From: Actinoplanes sandaracinus
GTDB taxonomy: Bacteria; Actinomycetota; Actinomycetes; Mycobacteriales; Micromonosporaceae
Direction: 5' to 3'
DNA length: 64,000 nt
NCBI RefSeq assembly: GCF_030009775.1
Contig: NZ_JASCTH010000010.1
Location: 165,266-229,265, forward strand
The notes under the pieces were generated by a model. It was not told where the DNA came from. It ran no database searches and saw only the letters and a list, made by a program, of their open reading frames with translations. Position 1 is the first letter of the stretch, and each line of letters opens with the position of its first letter. The position numbers and the translations under genes were made by a program. Shown in pieces: positions 23,928 through 33,194 of the stretch.

Positions 23928-24329
23928 GTGAAGTACATGCTGTTGATGCAGTTCAGCGCGGCGATGGACGACTTCCCGCCGATCAGCGGCTGGACGCCGG
24001 AGGAGATTCAGGCGCACATCGGCTTCATGATCGAGACCAACGGCAAGCTCGCCGCGGACGGGGAACTCGTCGACGCCCAGGGGCTGGCCGCGCCGGAGCA
24101 GGCGAAGATCGTCCGTGCGGGCGCGGGCGGGGCGCCGGTAGTCACCGAGGGGCCGTTCCCGGAGACGAAGGAGTTCCTCGCCGGATACTGGATCGTCGAC
24201 TGTGACACTCCCGAGCGGGCGGTGGAGCTCGCCGCGTACGTCTCGACCGCCCCCGGCCCCGGCGGGGCCCCGCTGAACATGCCGATCGAGGTGCGCCCGA
24301 TCATGTCGGCGCCGCCCGAGGATCTGTGA
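23928..24329 (+). CDS. YCII/DGPF-family protein (second cassette)
   Basis: A 133-residue YCII/DGPF protein with VVTEGPFPETKEFLAGYWIV, where the usual DGPF is EGPF. The GTG at 23928 follows GAGGAG; it reads VKYMLLMQF, the family's common opening. It precedes an ECF42 sigma gene, as does its paralogue at 7906. In this cassette the coupling GTGA at 24326-24329 leads into a frame that stops after six codons, so coupling to the sigma gene is broken. Confidence 0.92.
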   Translation: MKYMLLMQFSAAMDDFPPISGWTPEEIQAHIGFMIETNGKLAADGELVDAQGLAAPEQAKIVRAGAGGAPVVTEGPFPETKEFLAGYWIVDCDTPERAVELAAYVSTAPGPGGAPLNMPIEVRPIMSAPPEDL

Positions 24330-24377
24330 CGTCTGAATACTTCTGACCGGCTCGCCGACGACCTGCTGCGCGAACTC

Positions 24378-25577
24378 GTGCCGCAGGTCGTCGGCGTGCT
24401 CACCCGCCGGTTCGGCGACTTCGCGGCGGCCGAGGACGCCGTGCAGGAGGCGCTGCTGGCCGCCACCACGCAGTGGCCGGCCCAGGGCCGGCCGGACAAC
24501 CCCCGCGGCTGGCTGATCCAGACCGCCCACCGCCGGATGATCGAACACGTACGCAGCGAGCAGGCCCGCCGCCGGCGCGAGGAACTCGCCGCCCGGCTGT
24601 CGGCGCCGCCGACCGATCTCGACGCCCCCGTCGAGCGAGAGGACACGCTGGTCCTGCTGTTCCTGTGCTGCCACCCGGTGCTGTCGACCGTCTCGGCCAT
24701 CGCGCTGAGCCTGCGGGCGGTCGGCGGCCTCACCACCGCCGAGATCGCTCGGGCCTTCCTGGTTCCCGAGCCCACTATGGCGCAACGGATCAGCCGGGCC
24801 AAGCAGAGCATCAAGGCCGCCGGAAGCACGTTCCGGATGCCGGACGAGCACGACCGGCCGCGCCGGCTCGCCGCCGTGCTGCACGTCCTCTACCTTATCT
24901 TCAGCGAGGGGCACACCAGCAGCGCCGGGCCGCGGCTGCGCCGGATCGAACTGTCGGCGGAGGCCGTCCGGCTGACCCGGGCCGTGCACGCGCTGCTGCC
25001 CGGCGACAGCGAGGTCACCGGGCTGCTCGCGCTGATGCTGCTCACCGACGCCCGCAGTTCGGCCCGTACCGGCCCCACCGGCGAGTTGATCTCGCTGGCC
25101 GACCAGGACCGCGGCCGCTGGGACGCCGGCGCCATCGCCGAGGGCATCGCGCTGATCACCCACGCGCTTCCCCGTGGGCCGGTCGGGCCGTACCAGATCC
25201 AGGCGGCGATCGCCGCGTTGCACGACGAGGCGCCGACCGCCGGGGAAACCGACTGGCCGCAGATCCTCGCCCTATACGAGGTGCTGGAACGGCTGTCGGC
25301 CAACCCGGTGGTCGCGCTCAACCGTGCCGTCGCGGTCGCCATGGTGCACGGCCCGCACGCCGGCCTCGACGCCCTCGCGGTGCTCGACGGCGACCCGCGC
25401 CTGGCCCGCCACCACCGGCTGCACGCGGCCCGAGCGCACCTGTGCGAGATGGCCGGCGACCGGCGGGCCGCCGCCGAGCACTACCGTGCCGCGGCGAGCC
25501 GCACCACGAGTCTTCCCGAGCAGCGCTACCTGGCTCTGCGGGCGGCCCGGCTCGGCGGCGACGGCCAAGGGCAGTAG
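24378..25577 (+). CDS. ECF42-group sigma factor, 5' end probably frameshifted
   Basis: The intact frame gives 399 residues from GTG 24378, with region 2 (AAAEDAVQEALLAATTQWPA, NPRGWLIQ), region 4 (LRAVGGLTTAEIARAFLVP) and a C-terminal TPR-like extension. It is a close paralogue of the protein at 8274. In-frame codons upstream of 24378 (SDRLADDLLREL) align with that paralogue's PAFEDLLRAL, but no standard start lies before them. The natural start is GTG 24326 overlapping the YCII stop; removing one T near 24341 would join MTSEY to SDRLADDLL. Either the gene is mutated, a sequencing error is present, or a shortened protein is made. Confidence 0.85.
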   Translation: MPQVVGVLTRRFGDFAAAEDAVQEALLAATTQWPAQGRPDNPRGWLIQTAHRRMIEHVRSEQARRRREELAARLSAPPTDLDAPVEREDTLVLLFLCCHPVLSTVSAIALSLRAVGGLTTAEIARAFLVPEPTMAQRISRAKQSIKAAGSTFRMPDEHDRPRRLAAVLHVLYLIFSEGHTSSAGPRLRRIELSAEAVRLTRAVHALLPGDSEVTGLLALMLLTDARSSARTGPTGELISLADQDRGRWDAGAIAEGIALITHALPRGPVGPYQIQAAIAALHDEAPTAGETDWPQILALYEVLERLSANPVVALNRAVAVAMVHGPHAGLDALAVLDGDPRLARHHRLHAARAHLCEMAGDRRAAAEHYRAAASRTTSLPEQRYLALRAARLGGDGQGQ

Positions 25578-25665
25578 TCTCCCCGGCCGGGTTCGCGCGG
25601 CGAATGTCTCCAGGGGTTCCCTCCACCACGGGCCCGCGGTGCGTCATACCTACCGAGGAGGCAGG

Positions 25666-26220
25666 GTGTTCGAGGTGGATGAGACGGCACGGCGAAGGTT
25701 CGAGTCCTTCGCGCGTGCCGAGACCGACGGGTTGCTGAGAGCGGCCTATCTTCTGACCGGCGATCGGCATCATGCGGAGGACCTGGTGCAGACGGCTCTC
25801 GCGGAGGTGGCGACGCGCTGGCGGAAGGTCGACGACCCGGCGGCGTACGCCCGGCGTGTCCTCTACACCCAGGCGGTGAGCTGGTGGCGCCGGCGCCGCA
25901 GCCGGGTCGTCGAGAGCCTCACCGCCGAGCTGCCGGAACGGCAGGTCCCCGCGTTCGGCGAGCCGGAACTGAGCATGACCCTGCGGGAGGCGCTGGGCCG
26001 GCTGACGCCGAAACAGCGCGCGGTGCTCATCCTGCGCTTCTACGAGGACCTCAGCGAGACGCAGACCGCGGCCCGGCTCGGCTGCCGGCTCGGGACGGTG
26101 AAGAGCCAGACCCGGCACGCGCTTCGCCGGCTGCGCCAGGTGGCCCCCGAACTCGCCTCGTTCGCGGACCCGGTCCGCCCCGCATCCGATCGGCCGGCCG
26201 GCATGGAGGTGACGTCATGA
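25666..26220 (+). CDS. SigE-family ECF sigma factor
   Basis: A 184-residue short ECF sigma factor. Region 2 contains GLLRAAYLLTGDRHHAEDLV and the -10-binding DDPAAYARRVLYTQAVSWWR; region 4 contains LTPKQRAVLILRFYEDLSET and RLGCRLGTVKSQTRHALRRL. GTG 25666 follows GAGGAGG at good spacing; a GTG three codons later is possible. It overlaps the next gene by ATGA, forming a sigma/membrane-partner pair like that at 9611-11112 but with a different partner type. Confidence 0.92.
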   Translation: MFEVDETARRRFESFARAETDGLLRAAYLLTGDRHHAEDLVQTALAEVATRWRKVDDPAAYARRVLYTQAVSWWRRRRSRVVESLTAELPERQVPAFGEPELSMTLREALGRLTPKQRAVLILRFYEDLSETQTAARLGCRLGTVKSQTRHALRRLRQVAPELASFADPVRPASDRPAGMEVTS

Positions 26221-27578
26221 ACGTGCGAGACGATCTGCGACACGGTCTGCGGGCGCTCGCCCGGCAGGCCCCCGCGGCAGCGGTCCCGGACGACTTCTTC
26301 GACCGGGCCCGCGCCCGTGCCCGGCAGCGCCGGGCCGTCCGGGCGTCGGCGGGATTCGTGCTGGTGCTGACGCTGGCACTCGGCCTCGGGCTGTCCCGGC
26401 CTGGCCACGTCGACAGCGCCGGCCAGCCGGAGGCGCCCGCCGCCGGCCTGCCCAGCGAGCTTCACCTGCCCCCGCTGTGGGCTGCCTCGGCCGAGTCGTC
26501 CCCGCCCGGGCGAACCGCGATGATCTTCGGGGGTGACGCCACCGCCGACGCGTGGAACGAGGGACGGTTCGCCGCCGTCGCCGCGGACGGCGATCGCTAC
26601 CGCGTCTTCCGGGACTTCGTGTTCACGGCGCCCGGCTCGGAGGCGCTCCTCTCGCCGGACGGCGAGTCGATCGCCCGCCACCGGGCCGTCCGGTCGCTGA
26701 CCCGGCCGGGATCCGCCGTCGAGCTGCCCGGTGACGTGCGGGCGTTCTCGCCGGACGGTTCTCTCGTGGTGTACGAGACCGGCGAGGGCACGACCACCCT
26801 GAACGGCCGGGACCACTACGGGAGCCGTGTCGAGGTCTACGACCTGGCCCGCCGCAGCGTCATCGCCGCTGTCGACAACAGCGACCTCCCGCTGTTCGCG
26901 GGCCTCGCCGTGTCGGTCTCGGCCGACAACACCCGCCTGGCCCTGCACCTCGGCGACGAACTGCGGCTCTACCGGCTCGACGCGGCCACGCCGGCGGCGT
27001 ACGCGACGGTGCCGCTGAACCGTGAGCTCCTGGCCGGGTCGGGCTCGTGGCTGCCGGACGGGAGTTCCCTGGTCACGGCCCGGCGCGACAGCGACGGCGG
27101 CCCCTGGCGGCTGATCCGCCGCGACGCGCTGACCGGCCGGGAGACCTCCGTCTGGGCGGAGCTCGAAGCCACCGAGGCGCGGCACCTGCGTGTGCTCGGC
27201 TGGCGTGCGGACGGCGCCGCGGTCGCCACCGCCAAACTCGCCGCGCCGGACGCCGCGCCCGAGTTCAAGGCCGGCGCGGAAGCCGGCATGTTCCAGGAGG
27301 ACGGCACCGGGCGGGTACGGCTGCTCGCGATCCCGGCGGGGGCGGGCACGCCCGAGGTGTTGTTGGAGACACCCCTCGGGGTGAGCGATCTCGACGTCGC
27401 GGCGCAGATCGCCGCCGCGGGGGTGACCCGCGCCTCGGCCAGGCCCGACTACGGACCGCTCCCTCCGGCGTTGCTGTTGGTCGCCGCGGTCCTGGTGGCG
27501 ATCGGCGGTGGCGTGCTGACGTGGATCGTGCGGCGCAGGATCGTCCGGCGGGCCCGGGAGAACCCCGGCTCGCGTTGA
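26217..27578 (+). CDS. membrane-anchored beta-propeller protein, likely sigma partner
   Basis: A 453-residue protein with a cytoplasmic Arg-rich stretch (1-42), a membrane segment (43-60), a large extracytoplasmic region and a second membrane segment near the C-terminus (about 416-437) followed by a basic tail. The middle has TolB/WD40-like repeats (ALLSPDGESIARHR, RAFSPDGSLVVYETG, VSVSADNTRLALHL, SWLPDGSSLVTARRD). Translational coupling to the ECF sigma gene suggests an anti-sigma or sensor role. No zinc-binding anti-sigma motif is seen. Confidence 0.78.
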   Translation: MNVRDDLRHGLRALARQAPAAAVPDDFFDRARARARQRRAVRASAGFVLVLTLALGLGLSRPGHVDSAGQPEAPAAGLPSELHLPPLWAASAESSPPGRTAMIFGGDATADAWNEGRFAAVAADGDRYRVFRDFVFTAPGSEALLSPDGESIARHRAVRSLTRPGSAVELPGDVRAFSPDGSLVVYETGEGTTTLNGRDHYGSRVEVYDLARRSVIAAVDNSDLPLFAGLAVSVSADNTRLALHLGDELRLYRLDAATPAAYATVPLNRELLAGSGSWLPDGSSLVTARRDSDGGPWRLIRRDALTGRETSVWAELEATEARHLRVLGWRADGAAVATAKLAAPDAAPEFKAGAEAGMFQEDGTGRVRLLAIPAGAGTPEVLLETPLGVSDLDVAAQIAAAGVTRASARPDYGPLPPALLLVAAVLVAIGGGVLTWIVRRRIVRRARENPGSR

Positions 27579-27596
27579 CCGGGTAGACAGGTCGTC

Positions 27597-29198
27597 GTGA
27601 CAGACGGATCTTCGATCAGCCGGGCCGGGCGCAGCCTGGCCATCGCCACGCTGGCTTCGCGGATCGCGGGTTTCGTCCGCATCCTGGTGCTCGCCGCCGC
27701 GTTGGGGCTGGGCACCAGGCTGCTCGACACCTACAACATCGCGAACACCCTGCCGAACGCCGTCTACGAGCTGATCGTCGGCGGGACGATGGCCAGCATC
27801 GTGGTGCCGCTGCTGACCCGGGCGGCGCTGCGCGAACCCGACGGCGGGGTGCTGTACGCGCAACGGCTGCTCACCCTGATCGTCTACATCCTCAGCGCCC
27901 TCACCCTGGTCGCGATCGCCGCCGCGCCGCTGCTGATCGACCTGTACGCGCCCGGTTTCACCACCGATCAGCGCGAACTGGCGATCGTGTTCAGCCGGTA
28001 CTTCCTGCCGCAGATCCTGTTCTACGGCATCAGCGCCACCGCGGCCGCGGTCCTGAACATCCGCGGGCACTTCGGCGCGCCGGCCTGGGCGCCGCTGTGC
28101 AACAGCGTCATCGTCATCGCGGTCGGCCTGGCCTACGCGGCCGTCGGCGGCAGCACCACGACCACCCTGGAAACGGGCCACCTGCTGCTGCTGTCGCTGG
28201 GCACCACGGCCGGGGTGCTGGCTCAGATGGTGCTGGTGGTGTGGGCTCTGCGCCGGGCCGGGTTCCCGGTCCGGCTGCGCCTGGACCCCCGGGGCATCGG
28301 GATCCGGCGGATCGGCGAGCTCGGCGCCTGGGTGCTGCTGTCGGTCGTCGCCACCCAGATCCTGGTCGCCGCGGCGACCAGGGCGGCATCGTGGAGCGGG
28401 CTCGGCGGCATCACCGCCTACCAGTACGCCAACGCGATCTTCCACGTCCCGTTCGCGGTCGTCGCCGTCTCGGTCATGACGGCGATGCTGCCGCGGCTGA
28501 GCCAGTACGCGGCCCGCGGTGAACAGCAGCGGGTCGTCACCGGGCTGTCGCGGGCGGTCCGCACCGCGCTGGTCGTCATGGCGCCGATCGCGACCGCGTT
28601 CATCCTGCTCGGCCCGCGGATCGCGACCGTGCTGTTCGACCACGGCAACAGCAGCGCCGCGACGGTACGGGTGCTCGGCCTGGTCCTGGCGGCCTACGGG
28701 CTGACGCTGGTGCCGTTCACCAGCTACATGATCCTGCAGCGAGGGCTGTACGCCCTCCAGGACACCAGGACGTCCGCGCTGATCACCGCGGTCGTCGCCG
28801 GTGTCGGCGTGGCGGGATGCGCCGTGGCGGGGTGGCTGCTGCAGCCCGGGGACATCGTCATCGGCATCCCCGTCGCCTACGCCGTGGCCTACACCACCGG
28901 GCTGAGCCTGACCGCCGTGGTGCTGCGCCGGCGGCTCGGGTACATCGACGGCAAGCGCTTGATCCGTACCCACATCAGGGTGTTCGCCGCCGCGCTCAGC
29001 GGCGCGGTGTGCGCGGGCCTGGCCGTCTGGGCGCTGGCGCCGGCGGTGGACGCGTCGGCCTGGGCGGGCGCGCTGGTCACCGGGGTCGCCGCCGGGTTCG
29101 CCGGCGCCGCCGGATATCTCGGCGCGGGGCGGCTGCTGCGGCTGGCCGAGTTGCGGCATCTGCTGAACGCGGCGCTGCCCGGCGTGCGCACCTGGTAG
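27597..29198 (+). CDS. murJ: MurJ-family lipid II flippase
   Basis: A 533-residue polytopic protein of the MurJ/MviN family within the MOP flippase superfamily, predicted to have 14 helices. Family features include the N-terminal ASRIAGFVRILVLAAALGLG, NTLPNAVYELIVGGTMASIV and VTGLSRAVRTALVVMAPIAT. It would flip undecaprenyl-linked peptidoglycan precursor across the membrane. The C-terminal kinase-like domain of some actinobacterial MviN proteins is absent. GTG 27597 is the start. Its place next to a sigma/propeller pair, away from cell-wall genes, suggests an additional paralogue. Confidence 0.9.
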   Translation: MTDGSSISRAGRSLAIATLASRIAGFVRILVLAAALGLGTRLLDTYNIANTLPNAVYELIVGGTMASIVVPLLTRAALREPDGGVLYAQRLLTLIVYILSALTLVAIAAAPLLIDLYAPGFTTDQRELAIVFSRYFLPQILFYGISATAAAVLNIRGHFGAPAWAPLCNSVIVIAVGLAYAAVGGSTTTTLETGHLLLLSLGTTAGVLAQMVLVVWALRRAGFPVRLRLDPRGIGIRRIGELGAWVLLSVVATQILVAAATRAASWSGLGGITAYQYANAIFHVPFAVVAVSVMTAMLPRLSQYAARGEQQRVVTGLSRAVRTALVVMAPIATAFILLGPRIATVLFDHGNSSAATVRVLGLVLAAYGLTLVPFTSYMILQRGLYALQDTRTSALITAVVAGVGVAGCAVAGWLLQPGDIVIGIPVAYAVAYTTGLSLTAVVLRRRLGYIDGKRLIRTHIRVFAAALSGAVCAGLAVWALAPAVDASAWAGALVTGVAAGFAGAAGYLGAGRLLRLAELRHLLNAALPGVRTW

Positions 29199-29205
29199 GG
29201 CGGCG

Positions 29206-29670
29206 TCACGCCTCCCACATGGCGGCCGAGGCAGGTGGCTCGAACTCCTCGAACACCAGCAGGGTCCGCGTGTTCACCACCTCCGGCATCCCCTGAATCC
29301 GGTCCAGGACCAGGCGGCGCAGGTCGGTGTTGTCCCTGGCCCGGACCAGCAGGATGACGTCGAACTCGCCGCCGACGAGCGCGATGTGCACCACTCCGGG
29401 CAGCTTGCGCAGCCGTTCGCCGACCTCCCGCCACTCCGCCTGGCGCAGGTTCACCGTGACGTACGCCGAGGTGCCCATCCCGGCGGCGACGTGGTCGACG
29501 TCGGCGCGGAACCCTTTGATCACATTCGTCTCGCGCAGCCGCTGGACGCGGGCGTAGGCATTGGCCCGGGAGATGTGCAGCGTCTCGGCGAGCTGGCGGA
29601 TCGGCATCCGCCCGTCGCGGCTGAGTTCGGCCAGGATCCGCCGGTCGATGTCGTCGAGTGCGTCGGCCAC
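29206..29670 (-). CDS. Lrp/AsnC-family regulator of the adjacent bkd operon
   Basis: A 154-residue Lrp/AsnC protein. The N-terminal winged helix (DDIDRRILAELSRDGRMPIR, LHISRANAYARVQRL) is followed by a RAM effector-binding domain (about 70-150) with VVHIALVGGEFDVILLVRAR. It is divergent from the 2-oxoacid dehydrogenase operon, as BkdR is in Streptomyces and other bacteria, and so probably controls it in response to branched-chain amino or keto acids. The start is a GTG at 29670. Confidence 0.92.
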   Translation of the reverse strand: MADALDDIDRRILAELSRDGRMPIRQLAETLHISRANAYARVQRLRETNVIKGFRADVDHVAAGMGTSAYVTVNLRQAEWREVGERLRKLPGVVHIALVGGEFDVILLVRARDNTDLRRLVLDRIQGMPEVVNTRTLLVFEEFEPPASAAMWEA

Positions 29671-29802
29671 CTGTCTTCAACTCCCTGCCCGAACGCCCGT
29701 TCAGTTGGACGTCTGGCATCGTACCGGTGCCCGGCGGAGCCGATCTTCTCGTTCTGCGCCAAGGATCTGGAACATCAGTAACTGAGGTCACACCATTGCC
29801 GC

Positions 29803-30894
29803 ATGACATCTGACCCCCGCCGGCTGTTGCCGTCCGCGGATCCGGTCAGCCTCATCGACCCACAAGGCCGGTCGGCTGACAGCCCCTCGTACGCCGTCCC
29901 GGACGACGCGACCCTGCTCCGGGCGCTCGGATCGCTGATCACCGCCCGCCGTCTCAACGACCAGGCGTACGCCCTGGTCCGGCAGGGCCGGCTGGCGGTC
30001 TACCCGTCGTCACACGGGCAGGAGGCGTGCCAGGTCGCGGCGGCGCAGGTGCTCGCCGCCGACGACTGGCTGTTCCCCACCTACCGCGACACGGTCGCCG
30101 CGGTCGGCAAGGGCGTCGACCCGGTGGAGGCGCTGAGCCTGCTCAAGGGCGACTGGCACTGCGGCTACGACCCGTACGAGCACCGGGTGGCCCCGCACGC
30201 GACGCCGCTGGCGACCCAGCTCCCGCACGCGGTCGGGGTGGCGCACGCGGCCCGGATGCGCGGCGAGCCGACCGTCGTCATGGCGATGTGCGGCGACGGC
30301 GGCACCAGCGAGGGCGACTTCCACGAGGCGCTGAACTTCGCCGCCGTGTTCCGCGCCCCGGTGGTGTTCTTCGTGCAGAACAACGAGTACGCGATCAGCG
30401 TCCCCCTCGCACGGCAGAGCGCGGCGCCGTCGCTGGCGCACAAGGGCATCGGCTACGGCATCGCGGGGGAACGCGTCGACGGCAACGACATGGCCGCGCT
30501 GCTCGCCGTGCTGGGCGCCGCGGTCGCCCGGGCGCGGGCCGGGGAGGGGCCGCAGCTGATCGAGGCCCACACCTATCGCATGCAGGCGCACACCAACGCC
30601 GACGACGCGACCCGTTACCGCGACGACGCCGAGGTCGCGGCCTGGGTGCGGCGCGACCCGATCACCCGGCTGGAGACCCACCTGCGCGACCGGGGGCTGC
30701 TCACCGACGAGGTCCACGCCCGGTTCACGGCGGAGGCCGAGCGGGTGGCCACACACCTGCGCGACGGCCTCAACCAGGACGTCACCCCCGACCCCGACGA
30801 CCTTTTCGCGTACGTCTACGCGAGTCCCACCCCGCAACTGCGGGAGCAGGCGGCGCTGGTGGCCGACGAGCTGAGCCGAGAGGGAGCGCACTGA
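29803..30894 (+). CDS. bkdA: branched-chain 2-oxoacid dehydrogenase E1 alpha subunit
   Basis: A 363-residue thiamine-diphosphate-dependent E1 alpha subunit, which with E1 beta decarboxylates 2-oxoacids and acylates the E2 lipoyl group. The ThDP motif runs from GDGGTSEGDFHEALNFA (GDG at 164-166) to VQNNEYAIS. LPHAVGVAHAARM and HTYRMQAHTNADDATRYRDD are typical of E1 alpha from branched-chain complexes. It overlaps the next gene by TGATG. The divergent Lrp gene and Streptomyces bkd precedent support branched-chain over pyruvate substrate, but this is not proven by sequence alone. Confidence 0.9.
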   Translation: MTSDPRRLLPSADPVSLIDPQGRSADSPSYAVPDDATLLRALGSLITARRLNDQAYALVRQGRLAVYPSSHGQEACQVAAAQVLAADDWLFPTYRDTVAAVGKGVDPVEALSLLKGDWHCGYDPYEHRVAPHATPLATQLPHAVGVAHAARMRGEPTVVMAMCGDGGTSEGDFHEALNFAAVFRAPVVFFVQNNEYAISVPLARQSAAPSLAHKGIGYGIAGERVDGNDMAALLAVLGAAVARARAGEGPQLIEAHTYRMQAHTNADDATRYRDDAEVAAWVRRDPITRLETHLRDRGLLTDEVHARFTAEAERVATHLRDGLNQDVTPDPDDLFAYVYASPTPQLREQAALVADELSREGAH

Positions 30895-31907
30895 TGACGG
30901 TTCTGGCCTCACCCGTACCGAAGACCGAAGTCCGCACCCTGTCTATGGCGCAGGCGCTCAACCAGGCGCTGCGTGACGCGATGGCCGCCGATCCGGCCGT
31001 GGTGCTGTTCGGCGAGGACGTCGGGGCGCTCGGCGGGGTCTTCCGGATCACCGACGGGCTGACCGCCGAGTTCGGCGAGGCCCGGTGTTTCGACACGCCG
31101 CTGGCCGAGTCGGGGATCGTGGGCATGGCCGTCGGGATGGCGATGAACGGCATGCGCCCGGTGGTGGAGATGCAGTTCGACGCGTTCGCCTACCCGGCGT
31201 TCGAGCAGATCGTCAGCCACGTCGCGAAGATGCGCAACCGCACCCGTGGCCGGGTGGCGCTGCCGATGGTGATCCGGGTGCCGTACGCCGGTGGGATCGG
31301 CGGGGTCGAGCATCACTGCGACTCCTCGGAGGCCTACTACGCGCACACGCCCGGCCTGCACGTGGTGGCGCCGGCGACTCCGGCCGACGCCTACGCCCTG
31401 CTGCGGGAGGCGATCTCCGCCCCCGACCCGGTCGTCTTCCTGGAGCCGAAGAAGCTGTACTGGAGCAAGCAGGAGGTCCAGCTGCCGGTGCGGGAGCCCG
31501 GCATCGGCACGGCGGTGGTGCGGCGTGAGGGCACCGACGCGACCCTGATCGCGTACGGGCCGTCGGTGCCGGTGGCGCTGGAGGCCGCCGAGATCGCCGC
31601 CCGGGAGGGCCGCAGCCTGCAGGTGGTCGACCTGCGCTCGATCGTGCCGTTCGACGACGAGACGGTGTGCGCCGCGGTCCGGTCGACCGGCCGGGCGGTG
31701 GTGGTGGCCGAGGCGGCCGGGTTCGCCAGCGTGTCGTCGGAGATCGTCGCCCGGGTCACCGAGCGATGCTTCACCGCCCTGGCCGCGCCGATCCGCCGGG
31801 TGACCGGGTTCGACATCCCGTACCCGCCGCCGAAGCTGGAGCACTTCCAGCTTCCGGGCGTGGACCGGGTGCTCGACGCCGTCGACGATCTTCAGTGGGA
31901 GCAGTGA
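30894..31907 (+). CDS. bkdB: branched-chain 2-oxoacid dehydrogenase E1 beta subunit
   Basis: A 337-residue transketolase-like E1 beta subunit, forming the alpha2beta2 E1 with the preceding gene product. Signature segments are LFGEDVGALGGVFRITDGL, RCFDTPLAESGIVGMAVGMA and the active-site region GGIGGVEHHCDSSEAYY. The ending KLEHFQLPGVDRVLDAV is typical. It is translationally coupled to both neighbours through TGATG overlaps. Confidence 0.92.
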   Translation: MTVLASPVPKTEVRTLSMAQALNQALRDAMAADPAVVLFGEDVGALGGVFRITDGLTAEFGEARCFDTPLAESGIVGMAVGMAMNGMRPVVEMQFDAFAYPAFEQIVSHVAKMRNRTRGRVALPMVIRVPYAGGIGGVEHHCDSSEAYYAHTPGLHVVAPATPADAYALLREAISAPDPVVFLEPKKLYWSKQEVQLPVREPGIGTAVVRREGTDATLIAYGPSVPVALEAAEIAAREGRSLQVVDLRSIVPFDDETVCAAVRSTGRAVVVAEAAGFASVSSEIVARVTERCFTALAAPIRRVTGFDIPYPPPKLEHFQLPGVDRVLDAVDDLQWEQ

Positions 31908-33157
31908 TGTCGGCTCAGACGTTCCGCCTGCCCGACCTCGGTGAGGGGCTCACCGAGGCGGAGATCGTGCAGTGGCTCGTGGCCGAGGGCGACGAGGTGG
32001 CCGTGGACCAGAGCATCGCCGAGGTCGAGACCGCGAAGTCGGTGGTCGAGGTGCCGTCGCCGTACGCGGGCCGGGTCGCGACCCTGCACGCGCCGGCCGG
32101 CGCCGTCCTCGCGGTGGGTGAGCCGCTGATCACCGTCGAGGCGCCGCAGCCGGCCGCCGCGGCCTATCGCGAGGAGGAGAAGGCCGGATCCGGCAACGTG
32201 CTCATCGGGTACGGCACGTCCGGCGGCCCGTCCACCACTCGCCGCCGCCGGCCGCGGGCCCGCACCGGCACGCCCGCGCATCCGGGCGCCGGGCCGCAGC
32301 GGGTGCCGTCGGTGATCTCGCCGCTGGTGCGCAACCTGGCTCGCGGCAACGGCATCGACCTGCGGACCGTGGAGGGGACCGGCCGTGGTGGGGTGATCAC
32401 CCGGGCGGACGTCGAGCGTGCGGTGGCGCGCCTGGCCACCCCGGAGCCGGTCGCGCCGGCGAGTCCGGCCTCCGCCGAGGGGGAGCGGCGCACCCCGCTC
32501 TCCGGGTTCCGTAAGGCGGCGGCGACCGCGCTGTCCCGCAGCCGGGCCGAGATCCCCGAGGCGACCGTGTGGGTCGACGTGGACGCGACGAACCTGTGGC
32601 GGCTGCGCGAGAGCAACCCCGGCGGCCCCGGGCTGCTCGCCTACATCGCCCGGTTCACCGTGGCCGGGCTGCGCGACTACCCGGTGCTCAACGCCCGGTT
32701 CGACGCCGAGCGCCAGGAGATCGTGGAATTCGACCGGATCAACCTCGGCATCGCGGTGCAGGGCGACCGTGGCCTGGTGGTCCCGGCGGTGATCGGCGCC
32801 GAGGCGATGACGACCGCGCGGCTCGGCGAGGAGATCCGCCGGCTCACCGCCACCGCCCGCGAAGGGCGGGCCACCGCACAGGAGTTGTCGGCGGGAACGT
32901 TCACCCTCAACAACTACGGCGGGTTCGGCGTCGACGGCAGCGCCGCGATCATCAACCATCCACAGGTCGCGATCCTGGGGTTCGGACGGATCCTGGACCG
33001 GCCGTGGGTGGTCGACGGCCAGGTGTGCGTCCGTAAGATCACGCAGATGAGCTTCGTGTTCGATCACCGCGTGTGCGACGGCGGTGTGGCGGCCGGTTTC
33101 ATGCGCGGCGTGGCCGACGCGATCGAGAACCCGGCCTCGGCCATCGCCCGGCTGTGA
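31907..33157 (+). CDS. bkdC: 2-oxoacid dehydrogenase E2 dihydrolipoyl acyltransferase
   Basis: A 416-residue E2 core subunit. One lipoyl domain (about 3-78) carries the lipoylated Lys44 in ETAKSVVEV. A Pro/Arg-rich linker follows, then a peripheral-subunit-binding domain (about 135-172; SPLVRNLARGNGIDLRTVEG) and the acyltransferase domain from about 190. The catalytic motif is DHRVCDG near 390 (commonly DHRVVDG). No E3 gene is in the operon, so lipoamide dehydrogenase must be supplied elsewhere. Confidence 0.93.
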   Translation: MSAQTFRLPDLGEGLTEAEIVQWLVAEGDEVAVDQSIAEVETAKSVVEVPSPYAGRVATLHAPAGAVLAVGEPLITVEAPQPAAAAYREEEKAGSGNVLIGYGTSGGPSTTRRRRPRARTGTPAHPGAGPQRVPSVISPLVRNLARGNGIDLRTVEGTGRGGVITRADVERAVARLATPEPVAPASPASAEGERRTPLSGFRKAAATALSRSRAEIPEATVWVDVDATNLWRLRESNPGGPGLLAYIARFTVAGLRDYPVLNARFDAERQEIVEFDRINLGIAVQGDRGLVVPAVIGAEAMTTARLGEEIRRLTATAREGRATAQELSAGTFTLNNYGGFGVDGSAAIINHPQVAILGFGRILDRPWVVDGQVCVRKITQMSFVFDHRVCDGGVAAGFMRGVADAIENPASAIARL

Positions 33158-33194
33158 CGGCCGGAACCATGGCGGCTTCCCCGAGAGGCGCCGG

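Noticed and set aside
26040..29159. 1039-codon open frame on the minus strand
   Set aside because: It spans three genes with clear families (sigma factor, propeller protein, MurJ) and reads as Gln/Arg/Asp-rich low-complexity sequence with no motif.
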